A DNA stretch of 64,000 nucleotides from an uncultured Pseudomonadota bacterium. Lineage in GTDB: Bacteria > Myxococcota_A > UBA796 > GCA-2862545. The stretch is taken from NCBI GenBank assembly GCA_913061235.1, contig CAJXTB010000005.1, positions 248,001 to 312,000 of the forward strand, in the 5' to 3' direction. Numbering within the stretch: the first letter of the stretch is position 1; each line of letters begins with the position of its first letter. Under the pieces are notes generated by a model that was given only the letters and a program-made list of their open reading frames with translations, did not search any database and was not told where the DNA came from. Below are positions 53,760 through 62,449 of the stretch, in pieces. Made by a program: the position numbers and the translations under genes.

Positions 53760-55990
53760 CAGGGCTGCCCCATCTTCTGGCGAATGATGTCGAAGCGCAT
53801 GTCGAGGTCCGTAAGCAACCGCGACTTCTCTTCCGCAACGCGAGTGCGCTGGTCAACGATGTCCAGGGTCCGTGCCCAGTACACATCAACAATTCCCATG
53901 TCCGCCCGCAAAATACTGTCTGCGAAGAAGTCTTCGAGGCGTCCAAACCCACGACGGGTCAAATCCGATGACACGCCCGAGGCTTCGTCCAAGGTCAGTT
54001 CGTATTCCACCCGTTGCTGGGCAACTTCCTTGACCTCGTGTTCGAAACGAGCACGAATACGAGCCAATTCAGACGATTCCATGGAGGATAGCCGAGCACG
54101 CAATGCCGTCATCCGGCCCAAGCTGTACTCCAAGCTGCCATGGAGAGCATCAACGCGCGTGGCGATGAGGTCGGCATCTCCGCCGGACACGCTTCCTCGA
54201 AGGTCACGGTAATCTCGGCGCAAGCCCGCGACGTCATCCGAGAACTGTTGCTCGGCGGTCGCTCGCAGGTCTTCCCAATCGCTGCGAGGTCCGACGGAGC
54301 GCAGCTCGTCCAGGGTGACCAGGACGTCATCGAGGTCTTGTTCGACGCGGCGCAGATCAATCTCGCTACGTGCAGACTCTGGCGCTTCGGGGTTCGCGTC
54401 CAGACTTGTCTGGAGGCCGCGCGCTTCGCCCTGAAGGTCCGTGACTTGCGACTCGAGTAGAGCCAGTTCTTCGAAGTAGCGCTGCCGTGCACGACGACGC
54501 TCTTCCACGCCTAGGTCGTTCGACAATCCTTCCATGCGCATCTGGATAGCTTCCCGACGTGCCGACAGCGGTCCGACGAGCCGGCGCACTTCCGTGCCTC
54601 CTCGGTCCGCCAGCCATGCCTCTTCCACTTCGAGAAGGCGCAATGTTCGGGACGTCGCCTTTTCTTGCTGGATGGCCATGGCATAGCGAAGGTGCTCGAA
54701 TCCACCAAGGCCAACATCACTGCTGAGCACGGCTTCCAGCTCTTCAATGAGCCCTTCAGATGCCGTTATCTGCTGTGATTGCCGCTCAAGGTCTGCGTAG
54801 ACGTCGATGGCACGGCCCACTTCTTCGTCAGCTGCCATCATGGCGAATGCGTACCCAGGCAACTCTCCGTCGTCGTACAGACCGGAGTCGTTCGCAGACA
54901 AGATCTGCTCAAAGTACGGCGTGGTGTCTGCGGTCGCCATGGCCAGTGCCTGCATCTGGTCGCGAATAGGCTCGTAGTTGAGAACCACACCCTCATACGC
55001 GATGAGCGCTGACTCGTAGCGGCGCTTCTCCATGCTCAAGTGCCCTTCCAACAGCTGGAGTTGGGCGGTGTACTCGTGCTCTGGGTATCGAATCAGGAAG
55101 ATCTCAACAGCGTCGAGCGCGGCTTCGTACTCTTGCTGTTTGATGAAGGTCCACACGATTTCGTACAGTTGGTCGGCTTGGTAGTCCGAATCACCGCCAA
55201 TCCGACTGTAAAAGTCGCTGGCAAGCTGAAACTCACCCTGTTCATAGTGGATGCGGCCCATGGCCAGCAGGGCCAAGTCCAAGATCTGACGGTCTTGGTA
55301 GGAGTCGACCGAGCTGTCCAGCAACGGCGTAAAGTGGCCCATGGCTGCGTCTAGGTCGCCGTCAATGACATCCAAGGCGCCAAGAGCGTACTGGGACCGG
55401 CTCCACCACGGGCTGTCAACGCTGACCTGCTCGTAGTTCTGGCGGGATTCCGTCAGCTTGCCCTGAGCATAGAAGCTCTTGGCCAAGCTGTAGGTGATGA
55501 GGTCCGATGGGCGTACGCGGCCGTTCAGGATTTCTTCGCGGTAGTACCGATCGAATGATGCGATCTGGCCAGTCTCTGCGTACAGTTCGAGGAGGCGACG
55601 CACTGCATCTTCGCGAAACGGATGTTGAAGGTCGTCCGCAATCACCAGATACCGGGCTTCGGCCGTAGCTACGTTCCCCATCTGATAGAGCGATTCCGCC
55701 AGGTACCACTCAGCATCCCGGTGAAGTCCAGCGTCTCCTAGAGCGGCGGTGGTCACCAACGTGAAGAAGCCTTCGGCGGCGAGGGTGTGGTCGCCAATCA
55801 TGTGCAAGTAGACGTACTCGCGGTAGCGTTCCAGAGCCTGACGCTCGCTGATGAAGCCTCGGCCAGGAGCGACCTGACTCTCCAGACGTTCGACGCGGTC
55901 AGCTACAGCCTGAACGTCAATTTCGACCGCTGCAATGTCTTCTAGCGTATCGGTTGCGGCGAACACAGAACCAGACAGAACACACCACAT
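53759..55990 (-). CDS. Periplasmic TPR / coiled-coil protein (Glt/Nfs-like cluster)
   Basis: About 743 residues. A short signal peptide (M-W-C-V-L-S-G-S-V-F-A-A) precedes TPR-like repeats (about 60-370, for example L-A-E-S-L-Y-Q-M-G-N-V-A-T-A-E-A-R-Y). From about 430 to 740 there is a long Arg/Glu coiled-coil (V-E-E-R-R-R-A-R-Q-R-Y-F-E-E-L-A-L-L-E). GTG at 55993 is an alternative start. Coupled by a one-base overlap to the next TPR gene. A G8 tract lies 65 bases upstream. Confidence 0.8.
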   Translation of the reverse strand: MWCVLSGSVFAATDTLEDIAAVEIDVQAVADRVERLESQVAPGRGFISERQALERYREYVYLHMIGDHTLAAEGFFTLVTTAALGDAGLHRDAEWYLAESLYQMGNVATAEARYLVIADDLQHPFREDAVRRLLELYAETGQIASFDRYYREEILNGRVRPSDLITYSLAKSFYAQGKLTESRQNYEQVSVDSPWWSRSQYALGALDVIDGDLDAAMGHFTPLLDSSVDSYQDRQILDLALLAMGRIHYEQGEFQLASDFYSRIGGDSDYQADQLYEIVWTFIKQQEYEAALDAVEIFLIRYPEHEYTAQLQLLEGHLSMEKRRYESALIAYEGVVLNYEPIRDQMQALAMATADTTPYFEQILSANDSGLYDDGELPGYAFAMMAADEEVGRAIDVYADLERQSQQITASEGLIEELEAVLSSDVGLGGFEHLRYAMAIQQEKATSRTLRLLEVEEAWLADRGGTEVRRLVGPLSARREAIQMRMEGLSNDLGVEERRRARQRYFEELALLESQVTDLQGEARGLQTSLDANPEAPESARSEIDLRRVEQDLDDVLVTLDELRSVGPRSDWEDLRATAEQQFSDDVAGLRRDYRDLRGSVSGGDADLIATRVDALHGSLEYSLGRMTALRARLSSMESSELARIRARFEHEVKEVAQQRVEYELTLDEASGVSSDLTRRGFGRLEDFFADSILRADMGIVDVYWARTLDIVDQRTRVAEEKSRLLTDLDMRFDIIRQKMGQP

Positions 55991-56078
55991 CACGCCAATG
56001 GCGGACGTGCGCGAGCCAACGGCGGGAAAGCAGGTCAGGAGATTGCGAAAACGGGGGGGGCAGAGCGGAGAGATGACG

Positions 56079-56768
56079 TCACTCCTCGCGCAGGTCAGCG
56101 GACAGCACGTCGTACTCTACGTACAAGCGGTCCATGAATGTACGGGACAAACCTGAACGTTCGTCGGTAATGACGCGTAGGTTCACAAGATTTCCGTCGC
56201 TTACGTCAACTTCGTAGCTGGACTGAAGCTTGAAACTGTAAGTCCGCAGGTAGCTGAAGACACCGAAGCCGCTTCCGCGAAGAACAAACTGGACTTCCAC
56301 GACATGGGCACCCGGAGGCACAGTCTGTTCATGGACCTTCATCTCGCGCAGGTCATCCAACGAGCCGCTTGGGTCTACCCGGCGGAAAATCGACTTTCCA
56401 TCAAGATAGTAATCCATCGACTCAAGCGTGTACGCTGGCCCCATCCGGTTCACGTGCCACACCGCGATCCTCGAGCCGAGGGTAGCGCCCTCAATCACAA
56501 GCTCTTTGAGGAGCTGAAGCGTGGCCTTGGAGCGAAATACGCGCTCTTTGAGGCGCTTGACCTCCTCCTCCACGGTGAGCAACTCGCGTGACATTTCCAA
56601 GTCTGCTTGTGCCAAGGCTTGCGCCTCCGCTGCTGCAGCTTCGTCAAGCTCGGTTGACAGTGTAGTTTCGGCCTCGCCTTCCGAGCCAGGGTCTTGGGCG
56701 AAGACCAACGGTCCCCACAGAAGAGCAGCAAAAGGAAGGGCGAGAAGCCATCGCTTCATCGGCATCAT
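56079..56768 (-). CDS. Exported protein with coiled coil and C-terminal beta domain
   Basis: About 229 residues, first gene of the cluster. Signal peptide W-L-L-A-L-P-F-A-A-L-L-W-G-P-L-V-F-A. An Ala/Glu-rich coiled coil follows (about 40-95), then a beta-rich domain (R-I-A-V-W-H-V-N-R-M-G-P-A-Y-T-L-E-S-M-D-Y-Y). That beta-domain pattern (V-P-P-G-A-H-V-V-E-V-Q-F-V-L-R-G-S-G) recurs in deltaproteobacterial AgmX/TPR clusters. Several starts are possible: GTG at 56777, ATG at 56768, or ATG-Lys at 56759. Confidence 0.72.
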   Translation of the reverse strand: MMPMKRWLLALPFAALLWGPLVFAQDPGSEGEAETTLSTELDEAAAAEAQALAQADLEMSRELLTVEEEVKRLKERVFRSKATLQLLKELVIEGATLGSRIAVWHVNRMGPAYTLESMDYYLDGKSIFRRVDPSGSLDDLREMKVHEQTVPPGAHVVEVQFVLRGSGFGVFSYLRTYSFKLQSSYEVDVSDGNLVNLRVITDERSGLSRTFMDRLYVEYDVLSADLREE

Positions 56769-56796
56769 GAGGTCCACCTAGGGTTCCGCGCGGGGC

Positions 56797-56802
56797 ATTG
56801 TA
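56797..56802 (-). promoter_or_regulatory. Candidate -10 box upstream of the TPR cluster
   Basis: TACAAT on the minus strand, five of six to consensus, 29 bases before the first ATG of the cluster. The -35 region is poor. Just upstream, 56827-56841, a CGGGG/CCCCG hairpin follows the dacB stop and may be its terminator. Confidence 0.35.
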
Positions 56803-56874
56803 GCCGACCCACGAATGAATGCACATCGGGGGCTCGCCCCGAAAGTTGATGAGAAAGTGAAAGACACACCTGAC

Positions 56875-58368
56875 TCATGGTGTGGCTTCTTCGTCGTCCG
56901 GATCGGCATCAACGAGGAACATCTCGCGTGCGAACCGGTCATGCAGCTCGCGTACCTGCCAGATTCCACCAGACACATCGTTGACGAGAAAGGCGAAGGC
57001 GTAGCGCTCACCGTCTGCCGCTTCTACGTACCCAGCCAAGCAATGAATTCCGTCGATCGTGCCGGTCTTGCCGCGCAAACGCCCCGGCTCATCCCGCAAA
57101 CGACGCCAGAGCGTACCGTCTTGGCCAGCGATGGCCAACGAGCTCTGAAACTCAGCGCCAACCCGGCGGTCCGCAGCCATATCCACCAGAACGGCGGTGA
57201 GGTGAGACGGGGCGATGCGCGTGGAACGGCTCAAGCCGCTGCCGTTGACGAGCGTGAACTCCTCTTCCGGAATGCCAAGTGAGACAAGGTAGTCGTGAAC
57301 CGCCTGAACACCGGACTCGGTCGTACCGGGTGAGCCGTAGGTCTCTGCCCCCACGGTTCGCAGTACAGTCTCGGCAATGAAGTTGTTGGACAGCTTGTTC
57401 ATGTCCATCAGCACGGCAGCGAGCGGCGGTGACCGAAGTGTGAGTAGCTTGTTGGCGCCATCAGCCGGGGTGCTTCCCATGTGATGCGAGCCGCTGACAG
57501 CGACACCGTGCACCGCGAGCATTTCTTCGAAGGCACCGCGGAAGTGCGCTGCAGGGTCGTCAATGGTTCGGTAGATCCGATCGACGCCGTTGCCCGAAGG
57601 GGTTGAGCCCGTCACTGTGAACGTAGTGGTTCCGCCTTCAACCTCACGTTCAATACCAATGCGAGCGCGTGAGCCGCGACCGCTCGTCGTCGCTTGATTG
57701 TCGACCACCACAACCTCACCCGCAGGCGTCTCCAGGAGGACGCGGGCAGGGCCACCGATTTCGGCACCAGGTCCTACCAGCAACGCAGCGGTGTTGAAGT
57801 TAAGGGAAAGCGCACCAATCGGCGGGTAGTACGAGGGCCCCCGCGCGATGTCTTCAGGCTTGTCCCACCCAACGAGGTGGTGGTCAGGACCAAAGAAATC
57901 TTCGTCGTAGATGACGTCGCCGTCGATTCGGGTGAGCCCCTCCGCCTTCAGATCGAAGATGAGCTTCCACAGCTTCTCGACCACTAGTGTGGGGTCCGCA
58001 CCGCCCTTGATGTACAAATTGCCGCGCAAAACCCCAGCAGCGTCAATGCGGCCGTCGCTCCAGATTTCGGTCTTGAACCGATAGCTAGGCCCCAGAGTGC
58101 GCAGTGCCGTGGCCGCTGTAAGTACCTTCATGGTCGATGCGGGGATGAGTCCTCGGTCCGCGTCTCGCGCAAACACCTCTTCCCCAGTGCGCAGGTTGAC
58201 CACTTGGATGGCCGCATCACTCCGAGTAAAGGTCCGATCACTAACGATGGGCGCCAGAACCTCCTCTAAACTTGCAGAGGGCGCCTGGATCGGCGGATCT
58301 GCAAAAGCAAACGAAGGAAGTGCGAAAGCGAGCACTGCAATAGCAGTGCGAAACGTGCGGATGGGCAT
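56875..58368 (-). CDS. dacB: D-alanyl-D-alanine carboxypeptidase/endopeptidase (PBP4 class)
   Basis: 497 residues from the ATG at 58368, with signal peptide A-I-A-V-L-A-F-A-L-P-S-F-A-F-A. The three penicillin-binding motifs are present: S-T-M-K (residues 78-81), S-N-N (in L-S-N-N-F) and K-T-G (G-K-T-G-T-I-D-G). The large insertion between SxxK and SxN marks the class C/PBP4 type that trims peptidoglycan cross-links. Divergent from the NtrC-type regulator at 58597 and upstream of the envelope cluster. Confidence 0.95.
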   Translation of the reverse strand: MPIRTFRTAIAVLAFALPSFAFADPPIQAPSASLEEVLAPIVSDRTFTRSDAAIQVVNLRTGEEVFARDADRGLIPASTMKVLTAATALRTLGPSYRFKTEIWSDGRIDAAGVLRGNLYIKGGADPTLVVEKLWKLIFDLKAEGLTRIDGDVIYDEDFFGPDHHLVGWDKPEDIARGPSYYPPIGALSLNFNTAALLVGPGAEIGGPARVLLETPAGEVVVVDNQATTSGRGSRARIGIEREVEGGTTTFTVTGSTPSGNGVDRIYRTIDDPAAHFRGAFEEMLAVHGVAVSGSHHMGSTPADGANKLLTLRSPPLAAVLMDMNKLSNNFIAETVLRTVGAETYGSPGTTESGVQAVHDYLVSLGIPEEEFTLVNGSGLSRSTRIAPSHLTAVLVDMAADRRVGAEFQSSLAIAGQDGTLWRRLRDEPGRLRGKTGTIDGIHCLAGYVEAADGERYAFAFLVNDVSGGIWQVRELHDRFAREMFLVDADPDDEEATP

Positions 58369-58596
58369 AGTGGGGACCGCGTGGAGGCTGGGGAGAGAGT
58401 CGGAACAACGTAGGGTGCCATCAGAATGGAACCGCGAGGGCCGACATCTTATCCCACTAGGGGTCATTCTACGCGGTCGCAATCCGCGACTGACTCCATC
58501 ACGATGTAAGATGCCACCGGTCATGGCGCTGAACACCTCCTGCACAAGCAGTTGGACACCCATGCAAGCATTCGGTGTCACCAACGAGGGGTTTCC

Positions 58597-59979
58597 TTGA
58601 GTTCTGCACAACTTTTGGTGGTCGATGATGACCGGGGTGTGCGTACGGCACTTCGGGTAAACCTTAGCAAAGCCGGACATACCGTCACGCTAGCGACCAA
58701 TGCCGACGAGGCTCTACAGGCCCTACGGTCCAGCCCGTTCGATCTCGTAATTACCGACGTCAAGATGCCAGGCGAGACCGGACTGACCCTCTTGGGTCGA
58801 GTGCGCGAGGCGTGGGTGGACACACCTGTGATCGTCATGACTGGGTACGGTTCTGTTGAGGACGCAGTCTCGGCCATGAAGGCGGGAGCTGCCGACTACA
58901 TCATCAAGCCGGTTGAGAAAGCAGAGCTCCTGTTGTTGGTGGACCGCGCGTTGCAGACGCGCGCACTACGCGCCGAGCTGATTGCTCTGCGTCAGGAAGT
59001 CGAAGACAAGTACGGATTCGACAACATTATCGGTACATCCGACGCGATGGTACGGCTGTACGAGGACATCTCGGCGGTCGCTGACAGCTCAGCGACGGTC
59101 TTGCTTCATGGGCCAACAGGGACAGGCAAGGAGTTGTTGGCACATGCCATCCACTACCGAAGCGCCCGACGCTCGGGTCCCTTGGTGCCAGTGAACTGCG
59201 GAGCGATTCCAGAACAACTGCTGGAGAGCGAGCTTTTCGGGCACGAGCGTGGTGCGTTTACGGGAGCTGTACGTCAGCACCTCGGTAAGTTCGAGCAGGC
59301 AGACGGCGGCACCATCTTATTGGACGAAATCGGTGAGATGGACCTTCACATGCAGGTCAAGCTCCTCCGTGTCTTGCAGTCCGGTACATTTCAACGGGTT
59401 GGGGGTACCAAGACTCTCACTGTTGATGTCCGCATTGTGGCGGCAACCAATCGCGACCTCCGGGAAGAGGTCCGCGAGGGACGTTTTCGCGAGGACTTGT
59501 TCTATCGACTCAACGTTGTTGCCTTGGCCGTTCCCCCACTGCGCGACCGTCGAGATGACATTCCCCTGCTCGTCGACCACTTCGTGGCAACGTTCTGCAA
59601 GAAGGACAAGCGAGATGTTCCACGGCCCAGCCATGAGACGGTTCAGCGCCTGATGTCGTACGCGTGGCCAGGCAATGTCCGTCAGCTCGAACACGTCATC
59701 GAGCGCGCGGTCATCTTGCACCGTGGTGGCACGAGCCTCGAGATCCCGACACCGGAGGACCTGCGGCCATCACGGGACGAGCACGACCCCCTCCCGCCTG
59801 CCGGAACGGCCCTGCCCGACTTCCTGGCCGAACACGAGCGCCACGCCATCATCGCAGCACTCAAGCTCGAGAACGGGGTCCAGGCGCGCGCAGCACGTCG
59901 ACTAGGCATCAGCCGAAGCAATCTGAACTACCGCATCCAGAAGCTCGACATCACCATCAAAGACGTGGCCTACGAGTAG
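58597..59979 (+). CDS. NtrC-family sigma-54-dependent response regulator (second)
   Basis: 460 residues from the TTG at 58597, chosen for GAGGGG five bases upstream and because the receiver begins S-S-A-Q-L-L-V-V-D-D-D. Receiver D54 (V-I-T-D-V-K-M-P) is the phospho-acceptor, with I-I-K-P-V. The AAA+ domain has G-P-T-G-T-G-K-E and G-A-F-T-G-A. A Fis-type helix-turn-helix ends it (A-R-A-A-R-R-L-G-I-S-R-S-N-L-N-Y-R). Its sensor kinase is not adjacent. Divergent from dacB, so it may control that gene or the envelope cluster. Confidence 0.94.
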   Translation: MSSAQLLVVDDDRGVRTALRVNLSKAGHTVTLATNADEALQALRSSPFDLVITDVKMPGETGLTLLGRVREAWVDTPVIVMTGYGSVEDAVSAMKAGAADYIIKPVEKAELLLLVDRALQTRALRAELIALRQEVEDKYGFDNIIGTSDAMVRLYEDISAVADSSATVLLHGPTGTGKELLAHAIHYRSARRSGPLVPVNCGAIPEQLLESELFGHERGAFTGAVRQHLGKFEQADGGTILLDEIGEMDLHMQVKLLRVLQSGTFQRVGGTKTLTVDVRIVAATNRDLREEVREGRFREDLFYRLNVVALAVPPLRDRRDDIPLLVDHFVATFCKKDKRDVPRPSHETVQRLMSYAWPGNVRQLEHVIERAVILHRGGTSLEIPTPEDLRPSRDEHDPLPPAGTALPDFLAEHERHAIIAALKLENGVQARAARRLGISRSNLNYRIQKLDITIKDVAYE

Positions 59980-59982
59980 ACG

Positions 59983-60291
59983 TCAGTCGACCGGTGCATA
60001 CAAAGCCATGACTTCGTCGCAGGACAGCTCTGCGAGCACATCACGCCCATCACCGCACTCGTTGAGTCCGAGTTCGATCTGCCAGCCGTCCAGGTCTGAC
60101 CGCAGCGCCTCCCAGTCCTGCCCGCACTCGCGCACGTATTCTTGCCGATTGCGCGCCCCCAAGTCCTCCCAGCTAGCCGCCACAGTCCGACACTCCGCCA
60201 GCCGCCGCCCCAGGTCGCCGCAGAGCCGGTCGCACCGGTCCCCGCACGCACTCAAGCCTAGGACGACCAGGATGGCGGCAATGGGCCTCAT
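59983..60291 (-). CDS. Small Cys-rich lipoprotein
   Basis: 102 residues. The signal peptide I-A-A-I-L-V-V-L-G-L-S-A-C has lipobox L-S-A-C (Cys16). The mature part has a C-x3-C-x3-C cluster (C-G-D-R-C-D-R-L-C) and further Cys at C-R-T, C-G-Q-D, C-G-D-G and C-D-E, suggesting disulfides. No known family. Convergent with the regulator gene, 3 bp apart. Confidence 0.65.
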   Translation of the reverse strand: MRPIAAILVVLGLSACGDRCDRLCGDLGRRLAECRTVAASWEDLGARNRQEYVRECGQDWEALRSDLDGWQIELGLNECGDGRDVLAELSCDEVMALYAPVD

Positions 60292-60546
60292 GACGTCACC
60301 ACTACAGCGAAGCCCAATGGCGTCGGAGCAGAAGCATCAGAAGACCGTTGTGTCTGAAGTTGCATCACCCATCGTCCTTGGGAAGCTTCTCGGCCTCTAA
60401 CCTCACTGCGCCATTCTTTTCAGAAACGGTGCTGCGGTCACGAACGTGAAGGACAAGGCGCTAGGATGGAGCAGGCCCTTGGGCCTGACACTGACGCAGC
60501 AACAGAGTTGTTCGCTATTGTGTCCGACAACGTGTTCTGAAAAAGG

Positions 60547-60619
60547 TGGCCAGAGAGGGACTCGAACCCCCGACACAGGGATTTTCAATCCCCCGCTCTA
60601 CCAACTGAGCTATCCGGCC
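60547..60619 (-). tRNA. tRNA-Phe (GAA)
   Basis: Minus strand. A 7-bp acceptor (GGCCGGA/TCTGGCC) is followed by the D-arm GCTC-AGTTGGTA-GAGC, the anticodon arm GGGGA-TTGAAAA-TCCCT with anticodon GAA, a 5-base variable loop and the T-arm GGGGG-TTCGAGT-CCCTC, then discriminator A. 73 bases. CC follows but the terminal A is T, so CCA is not fully encoded. A T-run follows. Confidence 0.97.
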
Positions 60620-60708
60620 ATCAACTTTTCACAATGTATGCTGCAAGGCATCTCTGCCTGCCAGCGGCGCCCGATTAACCAAACCAGAGCGCACCGTCAA
60701 CGGACTAA

Positions 60709-60987
60709 TCACATGCCGGGCGCAAGACTCAGCCGAACGTCGGAGAGAACCTGACATTGGCAGGCCAAACGATGCGAAGGAGAATCCAAAAAGGCTTCCT
60801 CTTCTTCGACGAGAGGACTCAGGCTGCTCATCTCGCTCACATCTACGCGGCACGAGTTGCACGCTGCGAAACCACCGCAGGCAGACTCAATGGGAACACC
60901 GTTCTCTTCACAGGCGTCTAGCAAGCAAGTGCCGACACTGACAGTGAACGTCTCGTACCCCTCGACTTGAACGGTGGCGATGCTCAT
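60709..60987 (-). CDS. fdx: 2Fe-2S ferredoxin
   Basis: 92 residues from the ATG at 60987, overlapping the IscA-family stop by 4 bases. Cysteine ligands C37, C43 and C46 (A-C-G-G-F-A-A-C-N-S-C) and C76 or C78 (L-A-C-Q-C-Q-V) give the CX5CX2C...C pattern of adrenodoxin-type ISC ferredoxins. Electron donor for iron-sulfur cluster assembly or other redox partners. Coupled with the A-type carrier gene upstream. Confidence 0.88.
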   Translation of the reverse strand: MSIATVQVEGYETFTVSVGTCLLDACEENGVPIESACGGFAACNSCRVDVSEMSSLSPLVEEEEAFLDSPSHRLACQCQVLSDVRLSLAPGM

Positions 60988-61307
60988 AGGTCGAACGAGC
61001 TTCCGCACCCACAGGCGCGCTTGACGTTGGGGTTGTCGATGTCGAACCCCGTCTCCATGATCTCGTCCTTCCAGCCAATGACCGAGCCTTCAAGGTGCGC
61101 TTGGTGCTCTGGATCGACGAACACGCGGACACCGTGCTGCTCAATGACCGTGTCCGACTCAGTTGGTGACGGCTGGAACTCAAGAATGTAGGAGTAGCCG
61201 CTGCAGCCACCATCCCGAACGCCGAAACGGAGCCCGTAGGTCTCCCAGGACTTCTTTTCGAGCATGGTCCGCATGTGGGTCGCAGCTTCTGGGGTCACGG
61301 TAATCAT
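60984..61307 (-). CDS. iscA: A-type iron-sulfur carrier (IscA/ErpA/HesB family)
   Basis: 107 residues. The three conserved cysteines are present: C35 in R-D-G-G-C-S-G-Y-S-Y and C99/C101 in A-C-G-C-G-S-S-F. They bind and deliver iron-sulfur clusters. GGAG lies close to the ATG. Which member (IscA, ErpA, SufA) it is cannot be decided from sequence alone; the coupled ferredoxin argues for an ISC-type role. No iscS/iscU is in the window. Confidence 0.93.
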   Translation of the reverse strand: MITVTPEAATHMRTMLEKKSWETYGLRFGVRDGGCSGYSYILEFQPSPTESDTVIEQHGVRVFVDPEHQAHLEGSVIGWKDEIMETGFDIDNPNVKRACGCGSSFDL

Positions 61308-61340
61308 TGGGTCTCCTCGCCGTCCTACGCAGTAACCACG

Positions 61341-61697
61341 TCAGGCTGGAGCGGAAGTCTCAATCTGCCCCGACTGGTCCTGCTTGCGGCTGAACATCTT
61401 CCACAAACGGTATGGAATCTGGCCTGCAACCAACAAGAACAGCGGAGGACCGATCTTGTTCATGCCCCACGCCGCTGCAGGTGAGCCGTGTCCCATGAAC
61501 ACGAACGACCGGGTCAGTCCGCAGCCCGGACACTCAACACCCAGCCACCGGCGCCAAGCGCACATTTCTGGAACTTCAAACCCACCAAGGTGAAGAAAAC
61601 CGGTGGAGGGAGACATCAAGACCGCCAACAAGACAATGACACTGGACAGAACGAGCGTGAACGCGTCGCTGCTCCACAGTCGATTCCAGCGGGTCAT
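61341..61697 (-). CDS. DUF2752 membrane protein
   Basis: 118 residues from the ATG at 61697, which overlaps the stop of the MazG-type gene (ATGA). The family motif E-C-P-G-C-G-L-T-R-S-F is present, with membrane helices at about 12-30 and 78-96 and a further hydrophobic part around 50-65. Function unknown; the Cys pair could bind metal. A longer start two codons upstream is possible. Confidence 0.85.
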   Translation of the reverse strand: MTRWNRLWSSDAFTLVLSSVIVLLAVLMSPSTGFLHLGGFEVPEMCAWRRWLGVECPGCGLTRSFVFMGHGSPAAAWGMNKIGPPLFLLVAGQIPYRLWKMFSRKQDQSGQIETSAPA

Positions 61698-61999
61698 GCC
61701 CACCGCGTAGAGTCCCGAATTCGGTACTTCTTGAGGACGCCACCAAGGGCTTCATCCAAGTCAATCCCTTGCTTATTCGCCATGCAAATCAGGATAAACA
61801 GCAAGTCACCGAGCTCGTCTTCGATGCTCGATTCTGCCTCACTAGACTTCTTCTTCTTCTGACCAAACTGGTGGTTGTACTCGCGGGACAACTCGCCCAC
61901 TTCTTCGACGAGCCGAGCCAGCATGGACATCTCGTCCCAATACCCGCCGTTGACGGAAATCCAGTCATCAACAGCTTTTTGTAGTGGGGCAAGCGGCAT
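61694..61999 (-). CDS. MazG-like nucleotide pyrophosphohydrolase (YpjD type)
   Basis: 101 residues. All-alpha NTP-PPase motifs: L-V-E-E-V-G-E-L-S-R-E and E-D-E-L-G-D-L-L-F-I-L-I, the EExxE and ExxD pairs that bind Mg. Likely cleans non-canonical or damaged nucleotides. The K-K-K-K insertion (Q-K-K-K-K-S-S-E) between the motifs is typical of YpjD. ATG shares a base with the nusB stop. Confidence 0.9.
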   Translation of the reverse strand: MPLAPLQKAVDDWISVNGGYWDEMSMLARLVEEVGELSREYNHQFGQKKKKSSEAESSIEDELGDLLFILICMANKQGIDLDEALGGVLKKYRIRDSTRWA

Positions 62000-62448
62000 T
62001 ACTTCTCCGGGAGACGGCCCGCGTTTCGCGCGAGCCGGTCGACGATACCATTGACGAAGGCGCGAGATTCAGCAGTTCCGAATCGCTTCGCAAGTTCGAC
62101 TGCTTCGTTGATACTCACCGTAGGCGGAATGTCATCGCAGCCTAGAAGCTCGAACGAAGCGATTCTGAGAACATTGCGGTCCACAACGGGCATACGGGCA
62201 AGCCGCCAGTTTGTGGAGCATTGTTCGATGAGGCCGTCAATCTCTTCCTTTCGGGAGACCACGCCTAGCGCCAAGCGCTTGGCGAAGTCGACTTCGTCCC
62301 CCTCCGCAGGGCGCTGTTCATCCACGCCCTCGCCTTCGATCAGACCCGCCCATAGGCCGGTCAGTGCATCGGAAACCGCCACACCGCTCACATCAGCATT
62401 GTACAGAGCTTGCAGCGCGAACTCGCGGGCGCGACGACGGGAACCCAT
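61999..62448 (-). CDS. nusB: Transcription antitermination protein NusB
   Basis: 149 residues from the ATG at 62448. Begins M-G-S-R-R-R-A-R-E-F-A-L-Q-A-L-Y, the NusB signature. The C-terminal helices are also typical (L-R-I-A-S-F-E-L-L, N-E-A-V-E-L-A-K-R-F-G, F-V-N-G-I-V-D-R). Binds boxA RNA with S10. One base separates it from ribH; the ribH-nusB pair is common in bacteria. Confidence 0.96.
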   Translation of the reverse strand: MGSRRRAREFALQALYNADVSGVAVSDALTGLWAGLIEGEGVDEQRPAEGDEVDFAKRLALGVVSRKEEIDGLIEQCSTNWRLARMPVVDRNVLRIASFELLGCDDIPPTVSINEAVELAKRFGTAESRAFVNGIVDRLARNAGRLPEK

Positions 62449-62449
62449 T

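Noticed and set aside
58369-58680. N-terminal extension of the PBP4 frame
   Set aside because: The signal peptide begins at the ATG at 58368; the extension overlaps the divergent regulator start.
60292-60546. Possible small gene between the Cys-rich lipoprotein and tRNA-Phe
   Set aside because: Only frames without a ribosome-binding site or recognisable domain; a CAGGCC/GGCCTG hairpin at about 60472-60487 is the only structure.
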